NCBI GenBank assembly: GCA_947644305.1
Contig: CANRYS010000011.1
Span: forward strand, 1-64,000
Reading direction: 5' to 3'
DNA from: an uncultured Roseburia sp.
GTDB taxonomy: Bacteria > Bacillota > Clostridia > Lachnospirales > Lachnospiraceae
DNA: 64,000 bases
Shown here: positions 54,216 to 63,665 of the stretch, piece by piece
Position numbering within the stretch: position 1 is the first letter of the stretch
How the letters are laid out: every line of letters starts with the position of its first letter
Translations under genes and position numbers: made by a program
The notes under the pieces: generated by a model
Database searches by the model: none
The model's input: the letters and a program-made list of their open reading frames with translations, nothing else
What the model was told of the DNA's origin: nothing

Positions 54216-54245
54216 ATCAGCAGAATATTATTTTATTCTGCTGAT
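54216..54245 (-). terminator. Terminator of the PNP-amidohydrolase operon
   Basis: On the minus strand ATCAGCAGAATA (54245-54234) pairs perfectly with TATTCTGCTGAT (54227-54216), followed by TTTTTG. It lies between the amidohydrolase stop and the BlaI-type promoter. Confidence 0.85.
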
Positions 54246-54288
54246 CCATACCTTCCATCGCTTCAAATGGCTCATTGGCGCTGGCAAA

Positions 54289-55566
54289 TCAACGCATTCT
54301 CTCTATGATCTGGTTTGCTTTGGAATAAATCTGCTCCACGTCTTCCCCGATTTCGAACCTGCCATCTTCGTAGAGAATTTTTCCATTTATCATCGTCAAC
54401 TTGACATTCTCTTTGCTGCCACTGTACACAAGATTTTTGGTCAGGTTATTTTCCGGCTGCATATTGGGGCGATGCATATCGATCATGATCAGATCCGCAC
54501 ATTTTCCCTCCGCCAAAACATCACAGTCTTCGAGGCCCATCGTCAGAGCACCTCCCACTGTGGCCATGCGGAGAACATCATCTGCATTCATGGCTGCTGC
54601 GTCCTGTTTGGTCACTTTTTGAAGCACCGATGCCAGATACATCTCCCGGAACATATCCAGCGCATTGTTGCTGGCTGCACCATCGGTTCCCAGCGCTACC
54701 GTAATATTGTTCTCCAGCAGCCCGCAAAGATCCGCTATTCCGCTGGCGAGCTTAAGATTGGACGACGGATTGGATACGATCGAGACACCTTTTTTTTGGC
54801 AGATTTCTTTGTCTTTTTCGGACATCCATACACCGTGAAAGCCGCCGCCGCCATACTCAAACATCCCAATAGAATCCAGATACTCAAATGGTGAAACATT
54901 GTACCTCTCATAACATTCATCAACCTCTCTTTTTGTTTCTGCAATATGCGTATAAACCGGCTGCTTGATCCGATTCGCCATCCTGGCAAGTTTCTCAAGA
55001 GTCTCTCCCTTGGTCGTATATTCGGCATGAAAACCGATTTTTGCTGTTACCAGTGACGAGTACTCATTGAGCCGGTAAAATTCTTCCTCTGTTTCTTCTA
55101 CTGTACCGCCAAAGTCATTCATGCTCCCGCACAGTACAGTCCGAAATCCAATCTCGGCCGATGCTGCTGCGTGGCAGGCATTGTCCAAATACATGTCAAA
55201 ATTCGCAGTAATACCACTGGAAATATATTCTATCATCCCTAGCTTTGCCAGAAGCACCTGATCTTCTTTCGTAAGCTTAGCCTCCATCGGAAACACTTTA
55301 TCGTAAAGCCATTCCTGCAGAGGCAGATCGTCTGCATAGGATCGCAGAAAGGTCATGGCAGAATGGGTATGGGCATTTTTGAACCCTGGCATGAGCAGAT
55401 TCTTTTCACAGTCGATCTCCCGGTCCCAATGGATATCCGATATTTTTTTCCCATCCGTTTTACCTATATATGTGATCTTTCCCTTCTGCACCTGCAACTC
55501 ACCGTCGATAATATCTTTCCCATCTTCCATTGTAAGTATTCGACAATTAAAAAATCGTATGTTCAT
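54289..55566 (-). CDS. Amidohydrolase (SAH/MTA deaminase-like)
   Basis: A 425-residue metal-dependent hydrolase of the ATZ/TRZ group, as in S-adenosylhomocysteine or methylthioadenosine deaminases. FKNAHTHSAM carries the first metal His pair, GFHAEYTT and YTHIAETKREVDE the next ligands, and LGTDGAASNNALDMF the metal Asp. The ATG at 55566 has GGAGG upstream. It lies 13 bases after the purine nucleoside phosphorylase gene, suggesting joint nucleoside salvage. Exact substrate cannot be set by sequence. Confidence 0.88.
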   Translation of the reverse strand: MNIRFFNCRILTMEDGKDIIDGELQVQKGKITYIGKTDGKKISDIHWDREIDCEKNLLMPGFKNAHTHSAMTFLRSYADDLPLQEWLYDKVFPMEAKLTKEDQVLLAKLGMIEYISSGITANFDMYLDNACHAAASAEIGFRTVLCGSMNDFGGTVEETEEEFYRLNEYSSLVTAKIGFHAEYTTKGETLEKLARMANRIKQPVYTHIAETKREVDECYERYNVSPFEYLDSIGMFEYGGGGFHGVWMSEKDKEICQKKGVSIVSNPSSNLKLASGIADLCGLLENNITVALGTDGAASNNALDMFREMYLASVLQKVTKQDAAAMNADDVLRMATVGGALTMGLEDCDVLAEGKCADLIMIDMHRPNMQPENNLTKNLVYSGSKENVKLTMINGKILYEDGRFEIGEDVEQIYSKANQIIERMR

Positions 55567-55579
55567 ATAGATCCTCCGT

Positions 55580-56491
55580 CTACATATCGTCAATTATTGC
55601 GCCTGTTGTCATCTTTTGCTGCTGAGGTGCAGCGGAATCTGGTTGATCCACCATATCTGCTGTCATTTTACTGATGGATTTATATACTAAAAGACGAAAC
55701 AGAGGCGCCATCTTCTCACCGACTTCCGTAACATCCATATGGTTCAATGGGATTTTGCTGATGCCACATGCCATGTTGGAAATACAGGAAAGCCCACACA
55801 CCCGCATGCCCATATGCCTTCCTGCCACCGCTTCAATGGCGGTGCTCATTCCCACCGCATCACCTCCGAGAATCTGGCACATTTTGACCTCAGCGATGGT
55901 CTCGTACTGAGGCCCTTTCATCTGCACATAGACGCCTTCTCGCAAAAGAACGTTGCACTCTCTCGCGGACTGACGGATAAATTCGCACAACTGGGTATCG
56001 TATATATTTTCCATAGAAGGAAAGCGTTTTCCCCATTCCTCCACATTTTCCCCGATCAGAGGTGAAGGCATAAAGCTGCCGATATGATCCGTGATCATCA
56101 TAAAATCGCCAGGACGATACATCGTGTTCAACCCGCCGGCAGAATTGGTCAAAAATAAGATGTCTGCCCCCAGCTTGCGCATGACGCGGATCGGAAGCAC
56201 CACATCACTGATCGCATATCCCTCATAAAAATGCACACGCCCCTGCATGATCACAACCGGCGTCTCCTGAATATAGCCAAAAACAAATCTTCCCTTATGT
56301 CCGTCAACGGTAGACAAAGGAAACCCACTGATATCCGAATAATCAACGGTATCCACAACCTGAATCACGTCAGCCAGCGCCCCCAGACCACTTCCTAATA
56401 CGATGGCTACTTTCGGCACAAAGGCTACTTTTGCCCGAATCTGCTTAAAACAAATCTCAACTTTTTCGTACACTGGATTCAAACTTTTCAC
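55580..56491 (-). CDS. Purine nucleoside phosphorylase (class I)
   Basis: Phosphorolysis of inosine/guanosine. VLGSGLGALADVI is the phosphate loop, FVFGYIQETPVVIMQGRVHFYEGY the substrate loop, LTNSAGGLNTMYRPGDFMMITDHI the catalytic part, and VGMSTAIEAVAGRHMGM the base-binding motif. About 303 residues, slightly longer than usual because of a C-terminal tail. The start is unclear: GTG at 56491 or TTG at 56482, the latter better spaced from AAGGAA. Confidence 0.93.
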   Translation of the reverse strand: MKSLNPVYEKVEICFKQIRAKVAFVPKVAIVLGSGLGALADVIQVVDTVDYSDISGFPLSTVDGHKGRFVFGYIQETPVVIMQGRVHFYEGYAISDVVLPIRVMRKLGADILFLTNSAGGLNTMYRPGDFMMITDHIGSFMPSPLIGENVEEWGKRFPSMENIYDTQLCEFIRQSARECNVLLREGVYVQMKGPQYETIAEVKMCQILGGDAVGMSTAIEAVAGRHMGMRVCGLSCISNMACGISKIPLNHMDVTEVGEKMAPLFRLLVYKSISKMTADMVDQPDSAAPQQQKMTTGAIIDDM

Positions 56492-56519
56492 TTCCTTAAT
56501 TTATAATTTAATTATTACT

Positions 56520-56548
56520 ATTGTAACTGTTTTTTCATGGGTTGTCTA
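56520..56548 (-). promoter_or_regulatory. Promoter of the PNP-amidohydrolase operon
   Basis: TAGACA (56548-56543), 17 bases, TACAAT (56525-56520), about 30 bases before the start. Each box matches 5 of 6. Confidence 0.65.
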
Positions 56549-56604
56549 TAAAAAATTGCATACTTTTTCCATCTTCTGTCACACAATGCCAGGGGCAGCA
56601 CTCT

Positions 56605-57738
56605 TTACACAAACTCGCAAAATACAAGGTTACTGACATCCAACCCGTAATTCGTCAGATACAGCCGGGGCCCCTGCTGCTTTAGCAATCCGTATTCCAC
56701 CAATTTCCGTATCTGTCGTCCATAAAGATCAAAGGCACTGACGCCATATAAACGCTCAAATTCCGTTAAATTGACTCCTCTTGTTTTACGGAGCCCAAGG
56801 AAAAAGAATTCCGACATCTGTGCCTGCCTGTCCAAAACCTCATCCACATCCGCTGTCCTTCTCTCCTGCCAGATCCGTTTTGTATATGCTACCGGATCTT
56901 CCTCATTGCGATAACGGGTGTTTCCCACCCGAGAGCTGGCGCCGACGCCAAAGCCGACGTACTCCCCACCAGACCAGTATTTTAGATTGTGCCTGCACGC
57001 AAATCCGTCCTTGGCATAATTCGATATTTCATACCTCTCATAGCCATATTCAGACAAGCGCACTCCCGTAGTCCTGTACATCTGTCGGTCGGTCTCCTCG
57101 TCCACCGGCGGCTCCTCTCCGTAACGTTCATAAAAAGGAGTTCCCTCCTCAATGATCAGACTATATGCAGAGATATGCTCTGGCTCCAGATGTAGAATTC
57201 GATCCAGTGTCCTCTCATAACTCTCTATGGTCTGACCCGGGATGCCACTCATCAAATCGATATTTATATTTTGAAATCCGGCTTCTCTGGCTTCCTTGAA
57301 AGACCGCTCTGCCTCTTCATAGGAATGAATCCTCCCCAACATCTGCAGTTCTTTCTTCTCGGATGACTGGAGGCCAAAACTGATGCGATTGATCCCCATG
57401 TTAAGGCAGGCAGCAAAAGTATGTCTGTCTGCCGTACCTGGATTGCACTCTATCGTAAATTCACATCCCTCCTGGATGGAAAAACGACGGTCAAGCGCTT
57501 CACAGATACGTTCCAGTTGGCCGGCAGACAAGATACTTGGCGTCCCGCCGCCGATAAAAACGGAATCCACCTGTTCAATCTCTGGAAACCAGCGATCTGA
57601 AAGACCGATTTCCCGGACCAGGTCCCTGGCATACTCCTCCCGCTCGCTCTCCTCTGCCCGCCAGGAAAGAAAGTCACAATAATTACACTTTCTGACACAA
57701 AAGGGAATATGAATATAGACTCCTGCTGGACGGTTCAT
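56605..57738 (-). CDS. hemW: Radical SAM heme chaperone HemW
   Basis: Coproporphyrinogen-oxidase-like radical SAM protein that inserts heme; often misnamed HemN. YIHIPFCVRKCNYCDFLSW carries the CxxxCxxC cluster site, FIGGGTPSILSA and QSSEKKELQMLGRIH are family motifs, and the C-terminal HemN_C domain ends the chain. 377 residues, normal. The ATG at 57738 starts right after the lepA stop, so the two are co-transcribed, a common pair in Firmicutes. Confidence 0.93.
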   Translation of the reverse strand: MNRPAGVYIHIPFCVRKCNYCDFLSWRAEESEREEYARDLVREIGLSDRWFPEIEQVDSVFIGGGTPSILSAGQLERICEALDRRFSIQEGCEFTIECNPGTADRHTFAACLNMGINRISFGLQSSEKKELQMLGRIHSYEEAERSFKEAREAGFQNINIDLMSGIPGQTIESYERTLDRILHLEPEHISAYSLIIEEGTPFYERYGEEPPVDEETDRQMYRTTGVRLSEYGYERYEISNYAKDGFACRHNLKYWSGGEYVGFGVGASSRVGNTRYRNEEDPVAYTKRIWQERRTADVDEVLDRQAQMSEFFFLGLRKTRGVNLTEFERLYGVSAFDLYGRQIRKLVEYGLLKQQGPRLYLTNYGLDVSNLVFCEFV

Positions 57739-57739
57739 A

Positions 57740-59557
57740 TTATTTATCCTCATCCAGTTTCAGCACACTCATAAATGCTTTCTGTGGAATCTCTACATTT
57801 CCGATCTGACGCATCCGCTTCTTTCCTTCTTTTTGTTTTTCCAGCAGCTTTTTCTTTCTGGAAATATCACCACCATAGCATTTGGCAAGCACATCTTTGC
57901 GCACTGCCTTGACGGTCTCTCTGGCAATGATTTTGTTGCCAATGGCTGCCTGGATCGGGATTTCAAACAGATGTCTCGGAATCTCACCCTTTAATTTTTC
58001 ACACATTTTTCTTCCCCGCTCATAGGCCGTGCTCTCGTGTACGATAAAGGATAGAGCATCCACTTCTTCTTTATTGATGAGAATATTTAATTTCACCAGC
58101 GTGGAAGGTTCATAGCCTTTCAATTCATAATCAAAAGAAGCATAGCCTCTGGATCTTGATTTGAGGGAATCAAAGAAATCGTATATGATCTCGTTCAGAG
58201 GCAGAACATATTTGAGCAGCGCTCTCGTCTCCTCCATATATTCCATCCCCAGATATACACCGCGGCGCTCTTGGCACAAGGTCATGATCGCCCCCACAAA
58301 CTCCGTGGTCACCATGATCTCCGCGTTGACCACCGGTTCTTCCATATGCTCAATCTCAGAAGGATCTGGAAGATTAGAAGGATTTGTAACCTCCACCATT
58401 TCCCCATTGGTCTTATAGACACGGTACACCACTCCGGGAGCTGTGGTCACCAGATCTAGATTGTACTCCCTCTCCAACCTCTCCTGGATCACCTCCAGAT
58501 GAAGCAGTCCCAAAAATCCACAGCGGAATCCAAACCCAAGAGCGACGGAAGTCTCCGCTTCAAACTGCAGGGCGGCATCGTTGAGCTGCAGCTTCTCCAG
58601 TGCATCCCGGAGATCCTGATATTTGGCGCCGTCTGCTGGGTACAACCCGCAGTATACCATCGGCTGTACCTTTTTATAACCCGGCAGGGCTTCCTCACAG
58701 GGGTTTGCCGCATCCGTCACCGTATCTCCTACCTGGGTTCCCTCTACATTTTTCAAGCTTGCGGTAATGTATCCCACCATACCGGCAGTCAGTTCTTCAC
58801 AGGGGATAAACTGACCGGCGCCAAAGGTGCCCACCTCTACCACCTCTCCTTCCATGCCAGTTGCCATCATATGGATCCTTGTCCCCTTTTTCACCGTTCC
58901 GTCAAAGATACGACAGAAAATAATAACCCCCTTATAAGAATCATAGATGGAATCAAAGATCAGAGCTTTGAGAGGCGCCTTTTCATCCCCCTGCGGCGCC
59001 GGGATTCTGGCTACAATTTGCTCCAGTACGTCCTCAATATTCGTCCCCATCTTCGCAGAGATCAAAGGGGCATCCTGTGCCTCGATGCCGATCACATCCT
59101 CAATCTCATTTTTTACCCTCTCCGGCTCCGCGCTGGGAAGATCGATCTTATTAATTACCGGCATGATCTCCAGATCGTGGTCAATCGCCAGATAACAGTT
59201 TGCCAGCGTCTGCGCCTCGATCCCCTGAGCGGCATCCACAATAAGAATCGCCCCTTCACAGGCCGCAAGGCTTCTCGACACTTCATAATTGAAATCCACA
59301 TGACCCGGCGTGTCGATCAGGTTAAAGATATACTCTTCTCCATCCTTAGCCTTGTACACGATACGAACCGTCTGTGCTTTGATCGTGATTCCCCGTTCTC
59401 TTTCCAGATCCATATTATCCAGTACCTGCGCCTGCATTTCCCGCTCTGTCAAAAGCCCCGTCTTCTCAATAATCCGGTCTGCCAGAGTGGATTTACCGTG
59501 GTCAATGTGGGCGACAATGCAAAAGTTACGAATATTTTTTTTATTGATGGTTGACAT
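57740..59557 (-). CDS. lepA: Elongation factor 4 (LepA)
   Basis: Translational GTPase that back-translocates or remodels ribosomes. G1 is [15 protein letters not shown]2 [12 protein letters not shown]3 DTPGHVDF, G4 [10 protein letters not shown]. The LepA-specific C-terminal domain contains [21 protein letters not shown]. 605 residues, normal. The ATG at 59557 follows GGAAGGA. First gene of lepA-hemW. Confidence 0.97.
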   Translation of the reverse strand: MSTINKKNIRNFCIVAHIDHGKSTLADRIIEKTGLLTEREMQAQVLDNMDLERERGITIKAQTVRIVYKAKDGEEYIFNLIDTPGHVDFNYEVSRSLAACEGAILIVDAAQGIEAQTLANCYLAIDHDLEIMPVINKIDLPSAEPERVKNEIEDVIGIEAQDAPLISAKMGTNIEDVLEQIVARIPAPQGDEKAPLKALIFDSIYDSYKGVIIFCRIFDGTVKKGTRIHMMATGMEGEVVEVGTFGAGQFIPCEELTAGMVGYITASLKNVEGTQVGDTVTDAANPCEEALPGYKKVQPMVYCGLYPADGAKYQDLRDALEKLQLNDAALQFEAETSVALGFGFRCGFLGLLHLEVIQERLEREYNLDLVTTAPGVVYRVYKTNGEMVEVTNPSNLPDPSEIEHMEEPVVNAEIMVTTEFVGAIMTLCQERRGVYLGMEYMEETRALLKYVLPLNEIIYDFFDSLKSRSRGYASFDYELKGYEPSTLVKLNILINKEEVDALSFIVHESTAYERGRKMCEKLKGEIPRHLFEIPIQAAIGNKIIARETVKAVRKDVLAKCYGGDISRKKKLLEKQKEGKKRMRQIGNVEIPQKAFMSVLKLDEDK

Positions 59558-59652
59558 ATTTTTGTGCATTCCTTCCGTTAAAATAAAACTGATTTGAATT
59601 ATATCATAAAGGAAACTTTTTTTCCACCGTAAAATTGGCAGGCGGGTTAACC

Positions 59653-59681
59653 TTGCACTTTTACAAAATTTGATGTACAAT
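59653..59681 (+). promoter_or_regulatory. Promoter of the secreted Ig-like protein gene
   Basis: TTGCAC (59653-59658), 17 bases, TACAAT (59676-59681), about 90 bases before the start at 59772. Each box matches 5 of 6. Confidence 0.65.
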
Positions 59682-59771
59682 AATTTTAGTTCGACGTTTT
59701 ATGTGGTGCACGTCGGGCTGGTACAACATGGCGCTGCCCTGTTATTACGATCAGAAAGGAATTTATGAACT

Positions 59772-60572
59772 ATGAGAATTACGAAACGTATCTTGTCACT
59801 GCTTTTGGTCCTCGGTCTCTGCACTTCTCTCTGGATGCCGAATACATCAAAATCTTCTGCGGCCACTGTCCGTATGAATAAAAAAACTGCGACGCTTCGG
59901 ATTGGAAGAACATGCAGGCTTAAGGTATACGGCACGAAGTCAAAAATCACCTGGCGCTCCACCAAAAAATCAGTGGCGTCGGTAAATTCTTCTGGTGTCG
60001 TCACCGCAAAAAAGATGGGAACAGCTAAGATTTATGCCAAGTTCAGCGGCAAAAAACTGTACTGCAAAGTATCCGTTACAGGATCTTCCGCAGACACGAA
60101 GGCCGGCGGCCGATTGAATCCACTTTCCGCCTATGATGAACATACAATTAGTTATTATGACGATGGGAAAAAGATCGGAACATTTAAGATCAAACTGGAA
60201 ACTTTCCAGTCTGGGAATTCAGCCAAAAACCGTGTTTTGAAAAACAAAGAGAATCCCGTTCCCGCCAATAATCAGGAATACTTATATTTTCGTTTTCAGA
60301 TCAAATATGTCTCTGGTAGTGAAGTAGTAGATGCAAAGGATCTGTTCAGTTATTATTATAATATATTTGACTCCACGGGCACAACACAGTTAGAAAACAT
60401 CGACTGGGGCTTTTACTTTGAGCTTATGGAAGATCTGAGTGATGTTACTCTCTCACCAGGTTCCTCTTCCAAATGCTCCAAAGCAGTTCTCGTGAACAAA
60501 GGCAGCACTCCAGTATTGTACCGGATTCGGACCGGAAAAAGTTCTTACACTTGGTTTACTACAGAGAAATAA
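59772..60572 (+). CDS. Secreted protein with Ig-like (Big_2) domain
   Basis: A 266-residue exported protein. The signal peptide (ITKRILSLLLVLGLCTSLWM...SSAA) is followed by a bacterial Ig-like Big_2 domain, residues about 33-103 (KTATLRIGRTCRLKVYG; WRSTKKSVASVNSSGVVTAK). The C-terminal domain (from 120) is beta-rich and resembles DUF5067/telokin-like modules; identity uncertain. No anchor motif. AAAGGAATTTATGAACT precedes the ATG. Function unknown; surface role likely. Confidence 0.8.
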   Translation: MRITKRILSLLLVLGLCTSLWMPNTSKSSAATVRMNKKTATLRIGRTCRLKVYGTKSKITWRSTKKSVASVNSSGVVTAKKMGTAKIYAKFSGKKLYCKVSVTGSSADTKAGGRLNPLSAYDEHTISYYDDGKKIGTFKIKLETFQSGNSAKNRVLKNKENPVPANNQEYLYFRFQIKYVSGSEVVDAKDLFSYYYNIFDSTGTTQLENIDWGFYFELMEDLSDVTLSPGSSSKCSKAVLVNKGSTPVLYRIRTGKSSYTWFTTEK

Positions 60573-60606
60573 TGTGGAACAGAGTGAATATTTTTATATT
60601 CAGATT

Positions 60607-60641
60607 AGAAGCCTGGAAATCAATTTCCAGGCTTCTTTTTA
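60607..60641 (+). terminator. Terminator of the Ig-like protein gene
   Basis: AGAAGCCTGGAAAT (60607-60620) and ATTTCCAGGCTTCT (60623-60636) form a perfect 14-bp stem, followed by T residues. Confidence 0.88.
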
Positions 60642-60683
60642 TATAATGATAACGTCGAAGTATAAATTTTTTATAGATTTGGA

Positions 60684-60842
60684 TTAAAAAGCAGATAAGG
60701 CTCCTACCCATAATTGAATCGCCTGTAGTGCCATTGTTGCGAGACCAATCAGATAAAAGATAAATTTAAGCCTGTGCCATTTCTTATCATATGCAATGGC
60801 TGCAAGCACAAAAGCGATGACTGACATTAACCAATATGGCAT
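60684..60842 (-). CDS. Small membrane protein, 52 residues
   Basis: MPYWLMSVIAFVLAAIAYDK followed by KWHRLKFIFYLIGLATMALQ and a short tail. Two membrane helices joined by a basic turn, so both termini should be outside. GGAGG lies 5 bases before the ATG at 60842. It looks translated but I do not recognise it. It follows the secreted protein gene on the same strand by 60 bases and may be co-transcribed. Confidence 0.6.
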   Translation of the reverse strand: MPYWLMSVIAFVLAAIAYDKKWHRLKFIFYLIGLATMALQAIQLWVGALSAF

Positions 60843-60902
60843 ACATTCCTCCATTCCTGAAAACGGAGTAGTATAAGACTACTGCCCCGCCTCTGTTTGA
60901 TA

Positions 60903-61589
60903 TTATCCTGTAACCTTTGCTGACATTTTAAACAATTGTTCTGCATACTTATTTATCTCATTCGCTCTGCTGGTTGTATAATAATATTGGGGTTTTGAAT
61001 CAACCATTTTAAATTGCTCTGTTCCATTTGACAAATATAAACGGACTGCATAATTCCACCCCACCCTTCGTCCCTTGTTCGCCGTTTTATAATCAAACTT
61101 AAATTTTGCTTCATTAATCAAAGCACACAAATTACGGATAGCCTCCTGTTCTTCAATTTTGACTACCGTTCCATCCGATCCGCTTTGGATCGTCGCATAT
61201 TCGACCATTGATAAATCTTTTTGGGGGGTTTTACTAACAACATCCAAATCAATCGTATATCTTTTCTTTTTTGTTATGCCAATCAACTTATATTTTCCAA
61301 TTTTTTTTGCTGTAAAAGTTTTACCAACGACTTTTAAATTTTTATTTTCAGAAACCCATTTTATTTTTTTATTTTTTAACTTCTGTGTTATCTTTTTACC
61401 TGTGTCTATATCATGGACATCTTTAGCAATCTGGGATATTTTATACTTTGTACCATTCGCAACAATCACCTTACTACAGTGGTAAGCCTGTACCTTTTTT
61501 GCACTTATATCCACCCCATTCAACATAGAAATAACGAGCGATAAGACGAACATTAGCACGATAACATTTTTTTGTTTTTTCATTTTCAT
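60903..61589 (-). CDS. Secreted Ig-like (Big_2) protein
   Basis: A 228-residue exported protein with signal peptide (KNVIVLMFVLSLVISMLNGVDISA). A Big_2-like Ig domain (residues about 65-120, KKIKWVSENKNLKVVGKTFTA and GKYKLIGITKKKRYTI) is followed by an unrecognised 100-residue beta domain (VGWNYAVRLYLSNGTEQFKM). AAGGAGGGAAAACA precedes the start. Strongly basic. Very AT-rich compared with neighbours. No anchor motif. Confidence 0.75.
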   Translation of the reverse strand: MKMKKQKNVIVLMFVLSLVISMLNGVDISAKKVQAYHCSKVIVANGTKYKISQIAKDVHDIDTGKKITQKLKNKKIKWVSENKNLKVVGKTFTAKKIGKYKLIGITKKKRYTIDLDVVSKTPQKDLSMVEYATIQSGSDGTVVKIEEQEAIRNLCALINEAKFKFDYKTANKGRRVGWNYAVRLYLSNGTEQFKMVDSKPQYYYTTSRANEINKYAEQLFKMSAKVTG

Positions 61590-61635
61590 TTGTTTTCCCT
61601 CCTTAAAAAAATTAATTACCCTGTATATTTAATCG

Positions 61636-61680
61636 ATGAAAAACACGCTTTGCGAGTTTCTCTGCCTTCCGCGTAAACAA
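61636..61680. repeat. Dispersed GC-rich repeat, copy 2
   Basis: Inverted relative to 43385-43455. On the minus strand it reads GTTTACGCGGAAGGCA then GAGAAACTCGCAAAGCGTGT, without the 27-base insert of the other copy. It is also adjacent to a terminator T run. Confidence 0.5.
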
Positions 61681-61713
61681 AAAAGATGCCATATATATTA
61701 TAGCATCTTTTTT
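61679..61713. terminator. Terminator downstream of sigE
   Basis: AAAAAAGATGC (61679-61689) pairs with GCATCTTTTTT (61703-61713). A and T runs on both sides make it effective in either direction; it ends the spoIIGA-sigE operon. Confidence 0.8.
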
Positions 61714-61802
61714 ACTGTTTGTGGGAAAAATTCCCTGAACGACATGAATTCGCGACAAACGACATATATAGTTACGTTTTTCCGAGCTTTTCGTTTAATT
61801 TT

Positions 61803-62549
61803 TTATATCCCTTCCAGCCTCAATATTTCTTTTTTGAGGCGTTTCATGATCTTCTTTTCCAGTCTGGAAATGTAGCTCTGGGAGATTCCCAGAAGATCCG
61901 CTACTTCTTTTTGTGTCTTTTCACCTCCTTCATAATCATCAAGGCCAAACCGCATATGTATGATCATCCGCTCCCGCTCACTCAGCGTACTAAGCGCTTT
62001 TTTTAGCAGCTTGATATCTACTTCCCGCTCAATATCTTTGTAGATAATATCTTCACTAGTGCCGAGAATATCAGAGAGAAGAAGCTCATTGCCATCCCAG
62101 TCCACGTTCAGCGGCTCATCGATGGATACCTCCATCTTTACCTTGCTGTTGCGGCGCAGATACATCAGTATTTCGTTCTCGATGCATCGGGAGGCATAGG
62201 TGGCAAGCTTGATGTTTTTGTCCGGTTTGAAGGTGTTGATCGCCTTGATCAGTCCGATGGTGCCGATGGAGATCAGATCTTCCACCCCGACCCCGGTGTT
62301 GTCAAACTTTTTGGCAATATAGACCACCAGCCTCAGATTATGCTCCACCAGCATATTCTTTGCCTTTTCCGAGTTCTCTGCCCCCAGATTTTCGATACAT
62401 GCTGCTTCCTCACCTGGTTCCAGCGGTGCCGGCAGTATTTCAGCTCCTCCGATGTAATGTATATCACCCCCCTGGTGAAAAAATACATTTTTCCAGTCCG
62501 GAATCATACGGAACTGAAAACGATTTGGCATTGATAAACGTAAAAACAT
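61803..62549 (-). CDS. sigE: Sporulation sigma factor SigE (pro-sigma-E)
   Basis: Mother-cell sigma factor of early sporulation. 248 residues from the ATG at 62549 (AAGGGGG, 6 bases). The N-terminal pro-sequence of about 29 residues ends at [17 protein letters not shown], corresponding to the known cleavage region (YIGGSE in B. subtilis). Region 2: [33 protein letters not shown] and [17 protein letters not shown]. Region 4: [14 protein letters not shown] and [23 protein letters not shown]. It lies 19 bases after spoIIGA, its processing protease. Confidence 0.96.
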   Translation of the reverse strand: MFLRLSMPNRFQFRMIPDWKNVFFHQGGDIHYIGGAEILPAPLEPGEEAACIENLGAENSEKAKNMLVEHNLRLVVYIAKKFDNTGVGVEDLISIGTIGLIKAINTFKPDKNIKLATYASRCIENEILMYLRRNSKVKMEVSIDEPLNVDWDGNELLLSDILGTSEDIIYKDIEREVDIKLLKKALSTLSERERMIIHMRFGLDDYEGGEKTQKEVADLLGISQSYISRLEKKIMKRLKKEILRLEGI

Positions 62550-62568
62550 ATACATCCCCCTTAATGAA

Positions 62569-63420
62569 TTATTTTCGGAATATCCCGCTGTTCAACAGCA
62601 CTTCATACCCGTTGTCTGTTGACAGAAAACGATCACAGATTCCAAGCCAGGTATTCCCTGTATGAACCGTCTCACTGCCGTTCACTTGAATCTCCATATC
62701 ATCCGCCCGAACTCCCGGAAGATAATCACACTCTTTCCCCAGCGAATGAAATGGGATATAGCGCAAAAGCAGTTTGCCAAATAGTTCCGGTTCCATATCA
62801 TGCAAAACTTTGTTAAAATCAGCTTTTTCTTCCTCAGACAGCATTTTTTGAAACAAATTGTATTCCACTATGGTGACGCACTCTTGGCTGACCGGCTCAT
62901 AAAGATTGTTGCCGGTGTCCAAAAATCCAGCCGCTTTCACGCTCTTTCCCCGGTACTTGATCGTTACAGGAAATACATTTTGTTCGTTTCTAATCTCATG
63001 TTTTTTAGAAGAAACGATTTTCTGTGCAAGAAATAAAAGTAAGATTGCGGATGACAGGAGAAAAATGATCGGGATATTTCGGATTCCCGCGATTCCCTTT
63101 AAGAACATGACAGCCCCTGCAACAATTACCGCTGTCAGATAAAACCCTGCCATATGCCTGCCAAAGCCATAAACCGTTGTTTTTCCATAAGCGGTCCGTA
63201 TCATCAGACAGCTCACAATGAGATACATAAGAATAAATGCCGCTGCCATCTGCCGCACCCCGCCAAACACAAGCAATACCGCTGCCAGGGCTCCTTCCGC
63301 TGAAGCTGCTGCACATCTTACGCTCACAGGTCTTTTTCTTAAAAATATATTCATGATCTCAAATACGAGTAAATTCATAAAGAAATTAACGATAAAAAAT
63401 ACATCAAGATATATTTTCAT
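62569..63420 (-). CDS. spoIIGA: Sigma-E processing peptidase SpoIIGA
   Basis: Aspartic-type membrane protease that removes the SigE pro-sequence. Five hydrophobic segments lie in the first 150 residues ([66 protein letters not shown]). The cytoplasmic domain has the catalytic Asp in [12 protein letters not shown] and [15 protein letters not shown]. 283 residues. The ATG at 63420 follows GGGAG. Activation needs SpoIIR from the forespore. Confidence 0.94.
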   Translation of the reverse strand: MKIYLDVFFIVNFFMNLLVFEIMNIFLRKRPVSVRCAAASAEGALAAVLLVFGGVRQMAAAFILMYLIVSCLMIRTAYGKTTVYGFGRHMAGFYLTAVIVAGAVMFLKGIAGIRNIPIIFLLSSAILLLFLAQKIVSSKKHEIRNEQNVFPVTIKYRGKSVKAAGFLDTGNNLYEPVSQECVTIVEYNLFQKMLSEEEKADFNKVLHDMEPELFGKLLLRYIPFHSLGKECDYLPGVRADDMEIQVNGSETVHTGNTWLGICDRFLSTDNGYEVLLNSGIFRK

Positions 63421-63463
63421 TGTACCTGCTCCCATTTTCTTTCATTTGCTTTTGCATATACAG

Positions 63464-63559
63464 ATGATACACTATTTATGACTAATATTTTGTCAAAAAG
63501 AGGCGATAAAATTAAATATTTTTTCTCTGTTATCCGACAAATTCTTTGTTATTTGGACA
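63464..63559 (-). promoter_or_regulatory. spoIIG-type promoter with Spo0A boxes
   Basis: TTGACA (63496-63491) and TATCAT (63469-63464) are separated by 21 bases rather than 17. This recalls the B. subtilis spoIIG promoter, a sigma-A promoter with a 22-base spacer that depends on Spo0A. Three 0A-like boxes are present: TTTGTCAAA (63489-63497, plus strand, an exact TTTGTCRAA match overlapping the -35), TTTGTCGGA (63533-63541, minus, 8 of 9) and GTTGTCCAA (63553-63561, minus, 7 of 9). Confidence 0.7.
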
Positions 63560-63600
63560 ACGTCATATACCCCGCAAACCATTTTGTACACGAAAATAAA

Positions 63601-63630
63601 GGATTCTTTGCCGGCTCATGCAAAGAATCC
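63601..63630 (-). terminator. Terminator of the S66 peptidase gene
   Basis: GGATTCTTTGC (63601-63611) pairs with GCAAAGAATCC (63620-63630), and the minus side continues TTTATTTT. It follows the leftward S66 gene. Confidence 0.8.
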
Positions 63631-63665
63631 CTTGTAATTTTTATGTAATTACTGTCGTTTTTCGT

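Noticed and set aside
58499-59554. 351-codon plus-strand frame opposite lepA
   Set aside because: Shadow of lepA; no family features and the lepA frame is certain.
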